From: Streptomyces minutiscleroticus
Lineage (GTDB): Bacteria > Actinomycetota > Actinomycetes > Streptomycetales > Streptomycetaceae
Direction of reading: 5' to 3'
DNA: 64,000 nucleotides
NCBI RefSeq assembly: GCF_014650875.1
Contig: NZ_BMVU01000007.1
Location: 62,001 to 126,000, forward strand
A model generated the notes under the pieces. That model was not told the origin of the DNA. It did no database searches and saw only the letters and a program-made list of their open reading frames with translations. Position 1 is the stretch's first letter. Every line of letters starts with the position of its first letter. The translations under genes were made by a program, and so were the position numbers. Below are positions 18,062 through 27,599 of the stretch, piece after piece.

Positions 18062-18353
18062 CTTCCAGCCCGGGAAGCTGGTGGCGGGCGTGTTCCTCGC
18101 GATCGCCGGCGTGACGTACGCGGGTGACGCCGGCGGACTGTGGGAGACGCCGTGGTTCGTGGTGATCCCTCTGGTCGTCGGCGGCCTGTGCCTGGCCGGA
18201 GCGGTGGGCACGGTGACCGCGGCGGTACGCCACCGCAACGCCTCGCGCCGCGCGGGACGGTGCCGCCACGAGAAGCGGAGACAGCATCCCTTCGACGGTG
18301 GGGCCCGCGAGGACGCCCGCACACCGGGCCGCGACACCCACATACCGGGTTAG
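18048..18353 (+). CDS. Small two-helix membrane protein
   Basis: 101 aa. There are two hydrophobic helices (about 12-26 and 38-58) and a basic C-terminal tail. The GTG start is preceded by GGCGGAGG inside the 3' end of the PspC/LiaF-like gene, and the 14-nt overlap implies co-translation. The function is unknown; context suggests a role in the same envelope-stress unit. Confidence 0.75.
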   Translation: MLRHDFQPGKLVAGVFLAIAGVTYAGDAGGLWETPWFVVIPLVVGGLCLAGAVGTVTAAVRHRNASRRAGRCRHEKRRQHPFDGGAREDARTPGRDTHIPG

Positions 18354-18433
18354 ACGACAGCCGCCCTACGGCTTCCGTCCCCACCGCCCGCCCTCCGGCT
18401 TCCGGCCTCGGCCTCCGGCGGCTCGGCAGCCGC

Positions 18434-18961
18434 TCAGTAGCCGACCGGGCGCCGCCATCGGCGGCGGTCACGGAGGGTGGCGTCGACGGAGAGCGCCTGG
18501 GCGCCCGCGAGGACGAGGGGCAGCCATGCCATGAGGTACGGGAGGTCGTTGCCGTAGTAGTACGGATCGGAGGCCCAGCTCACGGTGAGCCAGAGGCTCA
18601 GGGAGATCAGCGCGCCGCCGAGCGCGGCGATCCGGGTCAGCAGGCCGATCAGCACGCCGATGCCGACGGCCAGCTCGCCGAGGGCGATGGCGTAGCCGAA
18701 GCCGACGGGGTTCTTCAGGGCCAGGTCGACGAGGGCCGGGATCGCCGAGGAGTCGCGCACGGCGCGCATCGTGTCGCCCACGGACCCGGACCCCGCGTCC
18801 GACAGGAACGCGCTGTCGGTCAGCTTGTCGATCCCCGCGTAGACGAAGGTGACGCCGAGGAAGAGGCGCAGGGGCAGCAGGGCGTGGCGCGTGACGGTGT
18901 CCCGCCAGCCCCCGCTGTCGACCCGTGTGCCGCCGGGGTCCGTACGAAATCCCTGAACCAT
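18434..18961 (-). CDS. DoxX family membrane protein
   Basis: 175 aa with four predicted helices. The first carries the DoxX signature LRLFLGVTFVYAGIDKL, followed by GELAVGIGVLIGLLTR. DoxX-like proteins are quinone- or thiol-related membrane proteins; in mycobacteria one works with superoxide dismutase and a rhodanese. No such partner is present here. The ATG at 18961 is preceded by GAGAGGCGG. Confidence 0.88.
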   Translation of the reverse strand: MVQGFRTDPGGTRVDSGGWRDTVTRHALLPLRLFLGVTFVYAGIDKLTDSAFLSDAGSGSVGDTMRAVRDSSAIPALVDLALKNPVGFGYAIALGELAVGIGVLIGLLTRIAALGGALISLSLWLTVSWASDPYYYGNDLPYLMAWLPLVLAGAQALSVDATLRDRRRWRRPVGY

Positions 18962-19225
18962 TGCTCTCGCCGCCTCTCACCGCGGTGTGCGAGTCCTCGA
19001 CGGCCCATACGTACGCCATCGGTCGGCAGCTCAACCACCGGTTCGCCGGTATGTGTCACAAGCACGCGGGTTCACGGAACGAAAGGAGACACCGATGCGC
19101 ACCCGGCCACCCTCTTCCCGTCGCCTCGCTGTCGCTCCCCGTCGTCACTCCGCTCCCGCCTCCCGCCGTCCCGTGGGCCCTCGCCGCCCCGCCGCCCCCG
19201 TCCGCCGCCCGGTCCGGGCCTCGCC
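18962..19225. other. Intergenic region with an orphan ribosome-binding site
   Basis: This holds the DoxX promoter region and, on the plus strand, a very good ribosome site AAAGGAG (19083-19089) followed by ATG at 19095. The frame behind it is an Arg/Pro-rich peptide that runs antisense into the next gene. A different frame reads as a hydrophobic Pro/Ala stretch ending at 19236. This may be the remnant of a small exported protein gene; no intact gene is claimed. Confidence 0.4.
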
Positions 19226-20515
19226 TCAGTCCGTGACCTCGATCTCGCAGGAGTTCGTCTCCACGCCCGCCGCGGTGACGACCTGCACCTCCAGCCGGCC
19301 CGGGTCGACGTCGACCGGGACCGGGACGGTGAGCACGGCGTCCGTCGGGTTGCTGAAGCCGCCGGTCACCGGCACCAGCGGCACATGGACGTGCACGGCA
19401 CCGATGCGCACGACCATACGGGACAGCCGCGCCGCGTCCTGCGCGCCCGGCGGGACGAACCCGGCGCCGCGGATCTCGATGTCGTCGCCGGTGCGTATCG
19501 GCGCGTCGAGGTCGCCGGCCTCACGGGCCCGGACGACGGACAGGATCACCGGGCGCCCGCCCTCGGCGTACTTGCCCGCGAAGTACGTGGCGGCGGAGAC
19601 CAGGACCAGCAGGGCCAGTCCCCAGGGCAGGTCCGGCAGCCGGTCCGGGCGCCGGGCGAGGCGGACGGCGGCGAAGACGAGGGCAGCGGCGGACACCAGG
19701 ACGTACTGCGTGTCGGCGAACGTGCCGCGCCCGGCGTCGTCCGTCAGCAGGTCGGCCGCGCGGGGCCGGTCGGCACGCACCTTCTGCAGCCGCTGCCCGA
19801 GCACGCGCAGGCCGACGACGCGGCGCACCAGGACGGCGATGCCGCACACCACCGCGACGACGGTCACCACGCCCGCGCCGCGTGCCAGGTCGAGGCCGGA
19901 GATCAGGGCGTCGCGCTCCTCGGGGCCGGAGGCGCCGGCCAGCCGGCCGGCGAGCACGAGGACGGCGTACACGGCGAAGAGCACCCAGGCGGCGGCCACC
20001 GCGCGGGAGGTGGAGAGGCGGTTGTCCTCCCCGACGACCGGGGCGAGCGCCCCGCCGCGCGCCCGGTGGAACCACGACGCGGCGGTCAGCAGCGCGGCCA
20101 CGAGCACCGCGGCGAGCAGTCCGGCGGTCCGGGCGGTCGTCCAGCCGGACCCGACGGCGGTGAGGGCCTGCACCAGCAGCAGGACCGCGACGGCGGCCCA
20201 CACCGCGACGGCCGTGCGCCGCCACAGCAGCGTCAGCCACACCTCGCCCTCGGCGCGGGCGCGTTCGGCGACGAGGGCGGCGGACTGGGTGAGTTCGTCC
20301 GACACCCACTGCCGGGAGGCCCCGGCCGAGTGGGCGACGGCGGCGGGCAGCCCCTTGCCGGACGCCAGTTCGTCCCGCTTGGCGAGGAACTCGGCGACGG
20401 CGCGCCGGTGTCCCGCCCGCGCGCCGTGCGGGCAGTCACCGCAGGCGCAGCCGCCCTCGTGCGCACTCCGCACGGCGTCACGCCCCACGTCCCGTCCCGC
20501 TTCCCGCACCGCCAC
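19226..20515 (-). CDS. Polytopic membrane protein, unknown function
   Basis: 429 aa. The N-terminal Cys-containing segment (EGGCACGDCPHG) could be a small metal site. A helical region and about six to eight membrane helices follow, and a C-terminal beta-rich domain (about 345-429, IEIRGAGFVPPGAQD) looks like an IPT/TIG-type fold. I do not recognise the family. The start is uncertain: GTG at 20515 follows GGAAGG at a distance of 13 nt; GTG at 20509 is an alternative. Confidence 0.65.
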   Translation of the reverse strand: MAVREAGRDVGRDAVRSAHEGGCACGDCPHGARAGHRRAVAEFLAKRDELASGKGLPAAVAHSAGASRQWVSDELTQSAALVAERARAEGEVWLTLLWRRTAVAVWAAVAVLLLVQALTAVGSGWTTARTAGLLAAVLVAALLTAASWFHRARGGALAPVVGEDNRLSTSRAVAAAWVLFAVYAVLVLAGRLAGASGPEERDALISGLDLARGAGVVTVVAVVCGIAVLVRRVVGLRVLGQRLQKVRADRPRAADLLTDDAGRGTFADTQYVLVSAAALVFAAVRLARRPDRLPDLPWGLALLVLVSAATYFAGKYAEGGRPVILSVVRAREAGDLDAPIRTGDDIEIRGAGFVPPGAQDAARLSRMVVRIGAVHVHVPLVPVTGGFSNPTDAVLTVPVPVDVDPGRLEVQVVTAAGVETNSCEIEVTD

Positions 20516-20827
20516 GACCGCCGCCGCCTTCCGCGCCCTCGCGCCCTTCGCACCACGTGTGTATGACCTGCACGACTCGTACCTCCTGCAGGGACGTGCC
20601 GTCCCGCACCGCCCGCATCCGCGACGGCACCACGGGGGCGCACGCCGCGACGCGCCGCGCGCCGGACCGGCGCGCACCACCGTCCGGCCGGACGTCCGCC
20701 ACGCCCGGACAACTGCCGCGCCGAGAAGGCGAATTGTGCCGTACGCGGCCCGCCCGCCGCCCGGCAGGTGGTACCGGTACGGGTGAAGAACGGGTCCCGG
20801 TGTTGACCCGGCTGCGAGAATTCCCTT
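20516..20827. other. Divergent intergenic region
   Basis: It separates the membrane protein gene from the DUF4429 gene. GAGAAT (20816-20821) lies 6 nt before the DUF4429 ATG and may be the -10 of a leaderless mRNA. The palindromic GGTACCGGTACC-like sequence at 20770-20781 is an operator candidate. No gene is seen. Confidence 0.4.
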
Positions 20828-21751
20828 ATGGCCGAGATCATCCAGCGGGACGGGACCTGGGCCTTCGACGGCAGCACGGTCCGCATCACGCCGGGGTTCC
20901 ACCGTTCCGTGCCGCTGTTCCGGCAGACGTACGGGGAGATCGCCGTTCCGATCGAAGCGGTCGCGAGTGTCGTCTTCGAGCCCGAACGCAAGCGCGGACG
21001 GCTGCGGTTGCGGCTGCGCGAGGGCGCGGACCCGCTGCTCCAGGCGACCGGCGGCCGCCTGCCGGACACCGCCGACCCCTACCGGCTGACGGTGGACGTC
21101 GACCGCTCGGGGGTCGCCGAGTACGTGGCGGAGGAGATACGCCGCGCCCTGCTGCTGGAACAGGTGCCCAGGGAGCCGACGAAGGGTTACCTGCTCCAGG
21201 GCCCGCCCGTGCCGGTGTCGGTGCGGTCCAGCGACGGCACGGTGTCCTTCGACGGCACCGAGGTGCGCATCGACTGGAGCGACACGGCCGACCGCATCAA
21301 GCGCGCGACCGGCCCGCGCATCATCCGCGTCGCGGAGCTGGTGCAGGTGGAGTGGCTGCCCAACTCCGGTTACGAGGACGGGTTCCTGCGCTTCGTGACC
21401 GGTGAGACCGTGTTCTCCAAGCTGCCTCCGGAGAAGGACCCGTACGCGCTGGACCTGTGGGGCAACGTCCGCCGCGACCTGCTCACCGCCCTGGTCGCCG
21501 GAGCGGTCACGGCCCGCCTCCCGCACCCCTCCACCCGCACCGGCGCCTACGGGCCCGCCGACCGTCCGCGCCCGCAGGCGGCGATCGTCGCGGCCCCGCC
21601 CCGGGACGCCCTGCCGCAGCGGCCCCGGCAGCCGGAGAGCCACGACGTACTGATCCGCCGGCTGCGGGAGCTGGGGGAACTGCACCGCGACGGGATGCTC
21701 ACGGACGAGGAGTTCGCTATGACGAAGGCGGCGGTGCTGCGCGACTTCTGA
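20828..21751 (+). CDS. DUF4429 and SHOCT domain protein
   Basis: 307 aa. Two tandem DUF4429 (PH-like) repeats occupy about 1-100 and 125-215: both contain DGTxxFDGxxVRI (DGTWAFDGSTVRI and DGTVSFDGTEVRI). A C-terminal SHOCT helix pair (about 273-305, LRELGELHRDGMLTDEEF) follows an Arg/Pro linker. These proteins are cytosolic and of unknown role; SHOCT is an oligomerisation or tethering motif. No ribosome site is visible before the ATG. Confidence 0.85.
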   Translation: MAEIIQRDGTWAFDGSTVRITPGFHRSVPLFRQTYGEIAVPIEAVASVVFEPERKRGRLRLRLREGADPLLQATGGRLPDTADPYRLTVDVDRSGVAEYVAEEIRRALLLEQVPREPTKGYLLQGPPVPVSVRSSDGTVSFDGTEVRIDWSDTADRIKRATGPRIIRVAELVQVEWLPNSGYEDGFLRFVTGETVFSKLPPEKDPYALDLWGNVRRDLLTALVAGAVTARLPHPSTRTGAYGPADRPRPQAAIVAAPPRDALPQRPRQPESHDVLIRRLRELGELHRDGMLTDEEFAMTKAAVLRDF

Positions 21752-21858
21752 GCCCCCTCGCCCGGCCCCACGCCCTCTCGCACGCACGCTCCCCCGGACT
21801 CGCGGATCGGCGGCCAATGACGACAAAAGATGTCAGGTATGGGGACGAGACTCGGCGC

Positions 21859-22338
21859 ATGACGCCGCACTCGAACTGGGCCGCCTTCGCCGCCGCCGCG
21901 CCGGACCTCGCCGCGACGGCCGAGGAGCGCTTCGGCCGCTTTCCGCACCACGTCCTCGCGACCCTGCGCAAGGACGGTTCGCCCCGCACCAGCGGTATCG
22001 AGGTCCGCTTCCTGGACGGTGAGCTGTGGCTCGGCATGATGCCGGGCTCGCTCAAGGCGCTGGACCTGCGCCGCGACCCCCGTTTCGCGCTCCAGTCCAA
22101 TCCCGGCGCGGACACGGACATGGCGGGCGGGGACGTACGGATCGCGGGCCGCGCCGTGGAGGTGGGGGATCCGGCGACGGTGGCCCGGTACGCCGAAGAG
22201 GTGGAACCGCCGGAGCCGTTCCACCTCTTCCGCACCGAGTTGACGGAGGTCGTACGGACCCGCGTCGAGGACGACACGTACCTGGTCGTCGAGACCTGGC
22301 GGCCCGGAGCGCCGGTGCGCGCGCTCAGGCGGAAGTGA
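21859..22338 (+). CDS. Pyridoxamine 5'-phosphate oxidase family protein
   Basis: 159 aa, a split-barrel flavin/F420-binding fold (HHVLATLRKDGSPRTSGIEVRF, followed by LWLGMMPGSLKALDL). Actinobacterial members are often F420-dependent or heme/flavin-binding; the cofactor cannot be decided here. The ATG at 21859 (MTPHSNWAAF) is preferred to ATG at 21817 because it matches the usual family start and lies 6 nt after GAGACT, a leaderless-type arrangement. Confidence 0.85.
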   Translation: MTPHSNWAAFAAAAPDLAATAEERFGRFPHHVLATLRKDGSPRTSGIEVRFLDGELWLGMMPGSLKALDLRRDPRFALQSNPGADTDMAGGDVRIAGRAVEVGDPATVARYAEEVEPPEPFHLFRTELTEVVRTRVEDDTYLVVETWRPGAPVRALRRK

Positions 22339-22363
22339 TCAGGGAAGCCGCCGGCCGGGTGAT

Positions 22364-22381
22364 CCGGTGCCCGGGCACCGG
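22364..22381. terminator. Palindrome between convergent PPOX-like and guaA genes
   Basis: CCGGTGCCCGGGCACCGG is a perfect 18-nt palindrome followed by GGTCC/GGCCC repeats. Its position between convergent genes suggests a terminator, but the loop is short. Confidence 0.45.
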
Positions 22382-22424
22382 TCCTGGTCCTGAACCCGGC
22401 CCAGGTCCCGGCCCGGGCCCCGGA

Positions 22425-24005
<1,581 letters not shown>

Positions 24006-24125
24006 GGTTTGCCTTCCGGCGGTTCGGCGGAGGTGTGTGCCGTCGAGTCTAACGGGGTACGAGGGGTGATCTCCCGTCCGCCGGGGGCGGCGGACGGGGG
24101 AAGCCGCGGGCGCCACGGGCGGTGA

Positions 24126-24325
24126 TCACCGCGACACGGACCGCCGCACCCCGACACGGACCACCCGACCACCGCACGGGCTGACACACCGCGACACGGA
24201 CCACCGCACGCCGACCACCGCACGGGCTGGCACACCGCGACACGGACCACCGCACGCCGACCACCGCACGGGCTGGCACACCGCGACACGGACCACCGCA
24301 TGTCGGCCGCCGCACCGCGACCGAC
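24126..24325. repeat. 46-bp tandem repeat upstream of guaA
   Basis: Two perfect 46-bp units (24185-24230 and 24231-24276) are flanked by diverged partial copies on both sides. Each unit contains GCGACACGGACCACCGCACG. The array sits between the divergent guaA and chorismate mutase genes. On the minus strand it produces a spurious Trp/Cys/Arg-rich frame. Confidence 0.9.
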
Positions 24326-24366
24326 ACGCGCGGGTCCACCGGTCCCGTCTCAGGATGCGGGCCGGA

Positions 24367-24395
24367 TTGGCCCGCGGCCACTCTCGGGGCATACT
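24367..24395 (+). promoter_or_regulatory. Promoter of the chorismate mutase leader
   Basis: TTGGCC (24367-24372), a 17-bp spacer and CATACT (24390-24395) form a good sigma-70-type promoter. The predicted start is at or next to the A of ATG at 24402, so the leader peptide would be translated from a leaderless mRNA. Confidence 0.65.
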
Positions 24396-24401
24396 GCTCG
24401 C

Positions 24402-24473
24402 ATGCTCTCGCACCAGACCTTCGTCTTTACCTATGGCACCGGGCCCACCGGCTGCCATGGTCGTGCTGCTTGA
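24402..24473 (+). CDS. Phe/Tyr leader peptide (23 aa)
   Basis: The short frame encodes MLSHQTFVFTYGTGPTGCH followed by GRAA and a TGA stop. It contains Phe-Val-Phe-Thr-Tyr in five consecutive codons (TTC, GTC, TTT, ACC, TAT); TTT and TAT are rare codons in this GC-rich genome. It begins where the promoter predicts the mRNA start and ends 20 nt before a strong terminator hairpin, upstream of chorismate mutase. This is the layout of a transcription attenuator that senses charged tRNA-Phe or tRNA-Tyr. The function is inference from layout. Confidence 0.65.
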   Translation: MLSHQTFVFTYGTGPTGCHGRAA

Positions 24474-24493
24474 GCAACTGACAAGCGACTTCC

Positions 24494-24528
24494 CAGGCGC
24501 CCCGGGCCGACAAGGTCCGGGGCGCCTG
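24494..24528 (+). terminator. Attenuator hairpin before chorismate mutase
   Basis: The stem is 15 bp with one G-T pair (24494-24508 with 24514-24528) and loop GACAA. The left arm segment CCCGGGCC can instead pair with GGC-A-CCGGG at 24435-24443 (one bulged A), just after the Tyr codon of the leader peptide, giving a possible antiterminator. There is no U-tract, as is usual for Streptomyces terminators. Confidence 0.65.
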
Positions 24529-24587
24529 CCGTTTCCGGGCCTCGCCGCTCCGGGGAACCTGCCGAGCAGACCCCGAAGGAGCCCGCC

Positions 24588-24872
24588 ATGGCGGACGTAC
24601 TCGACAAGACCGGCGCGCGGACCGACGAGGCCGCGGACGTGATCACCGGCGCCCGTGAGCGCATCGACGCCCTCGACGACCGCATCATCGGCCTCGTCCA
24701 GGAACGGATGGCCGTCTCGGCCGTGATCCAGGAGGCCCGCATCGCCTCGGGTGGCCGGCGCGTGAACCTCTCCCGCGAGATGGAGGTACTCGGCCACTAC
24801 CGCGAGGCGCTGGGCAAGCCCGGCACCACGCTGGCGATGGCGCTGCTGGAGCTGTGCCGGGGGCGCGTCTGA
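24588..24872 (+). CDS. Chorismate mutase, AroQ class
   Basis: 94 aa, all-helical AroQ fold: ERIDALDDRIIGLVQERMAVSAVIQEAR at about 24-51 carries the N-terminal Arg and core residues, and the end MALLELCRGRV carries the C-terminal helix. It converts chorismate to prephenate, the committed step to Phe and Tyr. AAGGAG precedes the ATG. No dehydratase domain is fused and no partner gene is adjacent; AroQ proteins of this size can be boosted by DAHP synthase. The leader peptide and hairpin upstream suggest Phe/Tyr control. Confidence 0.92.
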   Translation: MADVLDKTGARTDEAADVITGARERIDALDDRIIGLVQERMAVSAVIQEARIASGGRRVNLSREMEVLGHYREALGKPGTTLAMALLELCRGRV

Positions 24873-25059
24873 GCGGTCGGCGGCGCGCGCGTCGCCGGGG
24901 CCGCAAACGGTGTTCCGGCGGATTCGTCACGGCGTCCCGCGTACGCACGTACGGATGCCGTCTCACCCGTACGGCGCGTGACCGGTCCGGCGCGGGCTTC
25001 GTTGGTCCCGGTGTCCGTGCCAGCCAGGGGCGGGCCCGAAAGAACCACGCGTGGCTCCG

Positions 25060-25189
25060 CTGGAGCGATGAGGCGCCCGGTTCGCACCGTGCGCCGTGGG
25101 ACCTCGCTCCAGATGAAGTGACCGGACGGCAGGGGACAGCAGCCCGGTCACCCAAGAGAGGTCGGCCCCGGGGACGCCCGGGGCCGACC
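25060..25189 (+). ncRNA. Candidate structured RNA with terminator
   Basis: Three strong hairpins follow in series inside a 687-bp gene-free gap. (1) CTGGAGCGA/TCGCTCCAG (25060-25068, 25104-25112) encloses GGCGC-CGGT/ACCG-GCGCC around a TCGC loop. (2) GTGACCGG/CCGGTCAC (25118-25125, 25144-25151). (3) A perfect 13-bp stem with GACG loop (25160-25172, 25177-25189) that looks like a terminator. The order fits a plus-strand transcript ending near 25190. No known RNA family was recognised and no promoter is clear. It could also be the 3' untranslated region of the chorismate mutase mRNA. Confidence 0.4.
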
Positions 25190-25429
25190 GGCGGAAACCG
25201 TGCGGAAGGGCACGACGGTTGCGGAGGCCGTCAGCCGTTCCGCACGATGCGAAGAAGACCCCCGTCCCGCAGCGGACGACGGCATTCCCTCGTCCGACCG
25301 CCAGAGGTCCGCACCGGCGCGCTCGCCAGGCACGCCGGGGCACGCACCGGCGGTCGTACCGGCCGGCGGCGCAACCCCCCGGCGCCGCTTCGAGGCACCG
25401 GCGCCGCCCTGACGCCGGTGCTGACGGAG

Positions 25430-25464
25430 GAAGGGCCCCGCGGATCCGTCCTGCGGGGCCCTTC
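25430..25464. terminator. Terminator downstream of the lipoprotein gene
   Basis: A perfect 12-bp stem (GAAGGGCCCCGC / GCGGGGCCCTTC) with 11-nt loop serves the minus-strand lipoprotein gene and can also stop plus-strand transcripts. Confidence 0.75.
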
Positions 25465-25559
25465 GCCCTACCTGGCACCGGACATCGGGCATTGAGCACC
25501 GCACCGGGCGCCGAGGACCGGACACCGGATCCCGGCCGTGGACCGGGCCGCGGCAGTGG

Positions 25560-26324
25560 TCAGCCGGTGGGCTTCCCCGTTTTCTCCAGCTTCTCCAGCT
25601 GCGTCTCGACGACCTCCGACGGGACCTTCAGCGTGTCGCCGTTCAGCATGTCCATCGCCATGAAGGAGGCGATCGTGGTGCCCGAGCGCACGACCGTGAA
25701 CGTGGTCGGGACCTTCGCGCCCTCGATCGAGGCGGTGAACCCGTACGCGACGGCCTCGTCGCCCAGCCCCGGGGCCGTCCGCCTCCCGACGCCGGTGTGC
25801 CGGTAGCCCACGTGCTCGTACTCCGTGCACTTCCCGATCGCCGTGCGCAGACCGGCCAGCACCTCCTCGGCCCCGCCCTCCTCGTACGACAGCAGGACGA
25901 GGGACAGCGCCAGGGAGGCGTCGCGCTCGCCCTCGGCGGTGAGGTTGCGGCCGACGGACGCCTGCGCGGCGGGGTCCGACGTGAACACGGCCATGTCGGC
26001 GACCGGCTGGCACGCGGCCGGTTTGGCCGGCACGGAGTCCTCCACGATGTCCGACGCGGCCATCTTCCTGACGGTGAAGCCGTCGACGTCGCCGTCCGCC
26101 AGCGCGGCCTTCTCCAGCAGGTCCTTCGTCAGCGCCCCGCCCGCCGCCGGCTCCTGCGGGTCCGCCGTGGCCGCGGACGTGGCCCTCGACGCCCTCTTCG
26201 CGCGCTCGTCCCCGCCGTCACCGCCGCTCCCGTCGCTTCCGCCGCCCCCGCCGCACGCCGTGGCGAGCCCCAGGGCCGCCACGGCCGACGCCGCCGCCAC
26301 GATCCGCGACACCTCTGCCTTCAC
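25560..26324 (-). CDS. Lipoprotein, PknH-sensor-like
   Basis: 254 aa. The signal peptide ends in a lipobox LATAC (Cys at 24), followed by a Gly/Ser/Asp linker. The mature part has KAALADGDVDGFTVRKM, paired Cys residues (C106 and C167 region) and a C-terminal VRSGTTIASFMAMDM segment. It is homologous to the lipoprotein at 33380-34192 (ALADGDVDGFTV versus VLADGDVEGYTV) and resembles extracellular PknH-type sensor domains. Attached to the outer membrane face. A partner role for the nearby kinases is only a suggestion. Confidence 0.8.
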   Translation of the reverse strand: MKAEVSRIVAAASAVAALGLATACGGGGGSDGSGGDGGDERAKRASRATSAATADPQEPAAGGALTKDLLEKAALADGDVDGFTVRKMAASDIVEDSVPAKPAACQPVADMAVFTSDPAAQASVGRNLTAEGERDASLALSLVLLSYEEGGAEEVLAGLRTAIGKCTEYEHVGYRHTGVGRRTAPGLGDEAVAYGFTASIEGAKVPTTFTVVRSGTTIASFMAMDMLNGDTLKVPSEVVETQLEKLEKTGKPTG

Positions 26325-26471
26325 GCTTCCCCCCTCGAACTTCGCGGTGCGGACTCCGGTGTCCGTACCGGTACCGGTTCCGCATCCAACAGCCCGGACA
26401 GCGGTCTTCGCCAGTGTCCCGCGTGAGGACCGGGGACCTGCGGCACGGCGGCCGGTGCGGCGGCGGGCCGC

Positions 26472-27599
26472 TCAGGTGCGGGACACCACGCCGCACTCAC
26501 CGGCCCCCGCCCCGTCGCGGATGTCCCGGCTGCGGTCGTACGGGTCGCGCGTGGGCCCGGTCGGCACCGCGCTCGGGCCGGCGGCGGCCTGCGAGTCGAA
26601 CTGGGGGTGCAGGAAACCGTCGTGGGTGTCGCAGGCGGAGTTGCCGAAGTCCTGCGCGTACCGCATGACCGCCAGCTTGCCGGGGGTGGCCGTGTACTTC
26701 GCCGGGTCCAGGAGCCGGACGTCGAGGGCGCGCCGGACGATCGTGCGGGTCACCTCGGTCCTCTCCTCGTCGGCCGGGGCGAGCGCGTAGACGAAGGTGT
26801 AGTCGGCGTGGACGACCACGGACGCGCCGTCCTCGCCCGCCTCGAACGTCATGCGCCCGCGTGTCTTGACCACGTCGCCGACCAGTCGCACCTCGTCCGG
26901 GTCGAACCGGCTGAACAGCAGGAGCGGGTCGTGGTCCTCGTCCGGGTGGCGCAGCCAGGAGCGCACGTCGTCGAGCATCTCGGGCTGCTTGGGGTCGAGG
27001 ACGTCGAGCGCCGCCTTCGGGTGGCCGCCGAGCAGCACCTTCCGGTCGAGGTTGGCGCCGACGAGCAGGGCCTTGGTCTGCTTCAGCGCCTGAGCCACCT
27101 GCTCCTCGCCCATCGCGCCGACCGGCTTCGCCCCGGGCACGACGATGCCGTCGGCGCCGTCCGCGTACCGCTCGGCCGGGGAGCCCGCGAAGGGGTGGTC
27201 GAGGCTCGCCGTACCGGGGGCGGCGGCCGGCGCCGTGGTCGGCGCGGCGGTCTCCGGCGGCAGCGCGGCCGCCTCGGTGCGGTCGCCGAACGGGTCGCCC
27301 GGCAGCAGGGACGGCCGCATGGCGACCAGCACCACGGCGACCGCGACCGGCACCCCGGCGACGGCCCACCACTTGCGGCGCCGGGCCGCCCTCCCGTCCG
27401 TCTCCCGCCAGGCGGGACCGGTGCGCCAGCCGGTGGGCAGCTCCCCGCGGGCGTCCTGCTGCCGCAGCCGCTCGGTCACCATGCGGGCCCGTGCGGACGG
27501 CTCCTTGGGCGCGTCGGCCGGGACGCCCCGCTCGGAGTCCCGCAGGAACCGCTCCCACTCCTCGTCGGATATGGACTCTTCGGACGACTTGCCGGCCAC
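26472..27599 (-). CDS. Single-pass membrane protein, unknown function
   Basis: 375 aa. A cytoplasmic N-terminus (SISDEEWERFLRDSERGVP, about 9-28) is followed by a basic patch, one membrane segment (about 75-92), a Pro/Ala-rich linker, and an extracellular domain with two Cys residues near the C-terminus. GGGGGAGAA precedes the GTG at 27599; the longer open frame upstream is shadow. The DEEWERFLRDSE motif recurs in Streptomyces membrane proteins of unknown role. Confidence 0.78.
   Translation of the reverse strand: MAGKSSEESISDEEWERFLRDSERGVPADAPKEPSARARMVTERLRQQDARGELPTGWRTGPAWRETDGRAARRRKWWAVAGVPVAVAVVLVAMRPSLLPGDPFGDRTEAAALPPETAAPTTAPAAAPGTASLDHPFAGSPAERYADGADGIVVPGAKPVGAMGEEQVAQALKQTKALLVGANLDRKVLLGGHPKAALDVLDPKQPEMLDDVRSWLRHPDEDHDPLLLFSRFDPDEVRLVGDVVKTRGRMTFEAGEDGASVVVHADYTFVYALAPADEERTEVTRTIVRRALDVRLLDPAKYTATPGKLAVMRYAQDFGNSACDTHDGFLHPQFDSQAAAGPSAVPTGPTRDPYDRSRDIRDGAGAGECGVVSRT

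Noticed and set aside
24126..24325. Possible CRISPR array
   Set aside because: The 46-bp units are contiguous with no spacers of different sequence, and no cas genes are present.
24474..24484. TTGTCAGTT on the minus strand as another RecA-NDp site
   Set aside because: The position 8 nt after the box does not give TAnnnT, the box has a mismatch, and it lies inside the attenuator leader in the wrong direction for a nearby gene.
24873..25059. tRNA or small protein gene after chorismate mutase
   Set aside because: No cloverleaf, CCA end, or frame with a ribosome site and normal codon use could be found.
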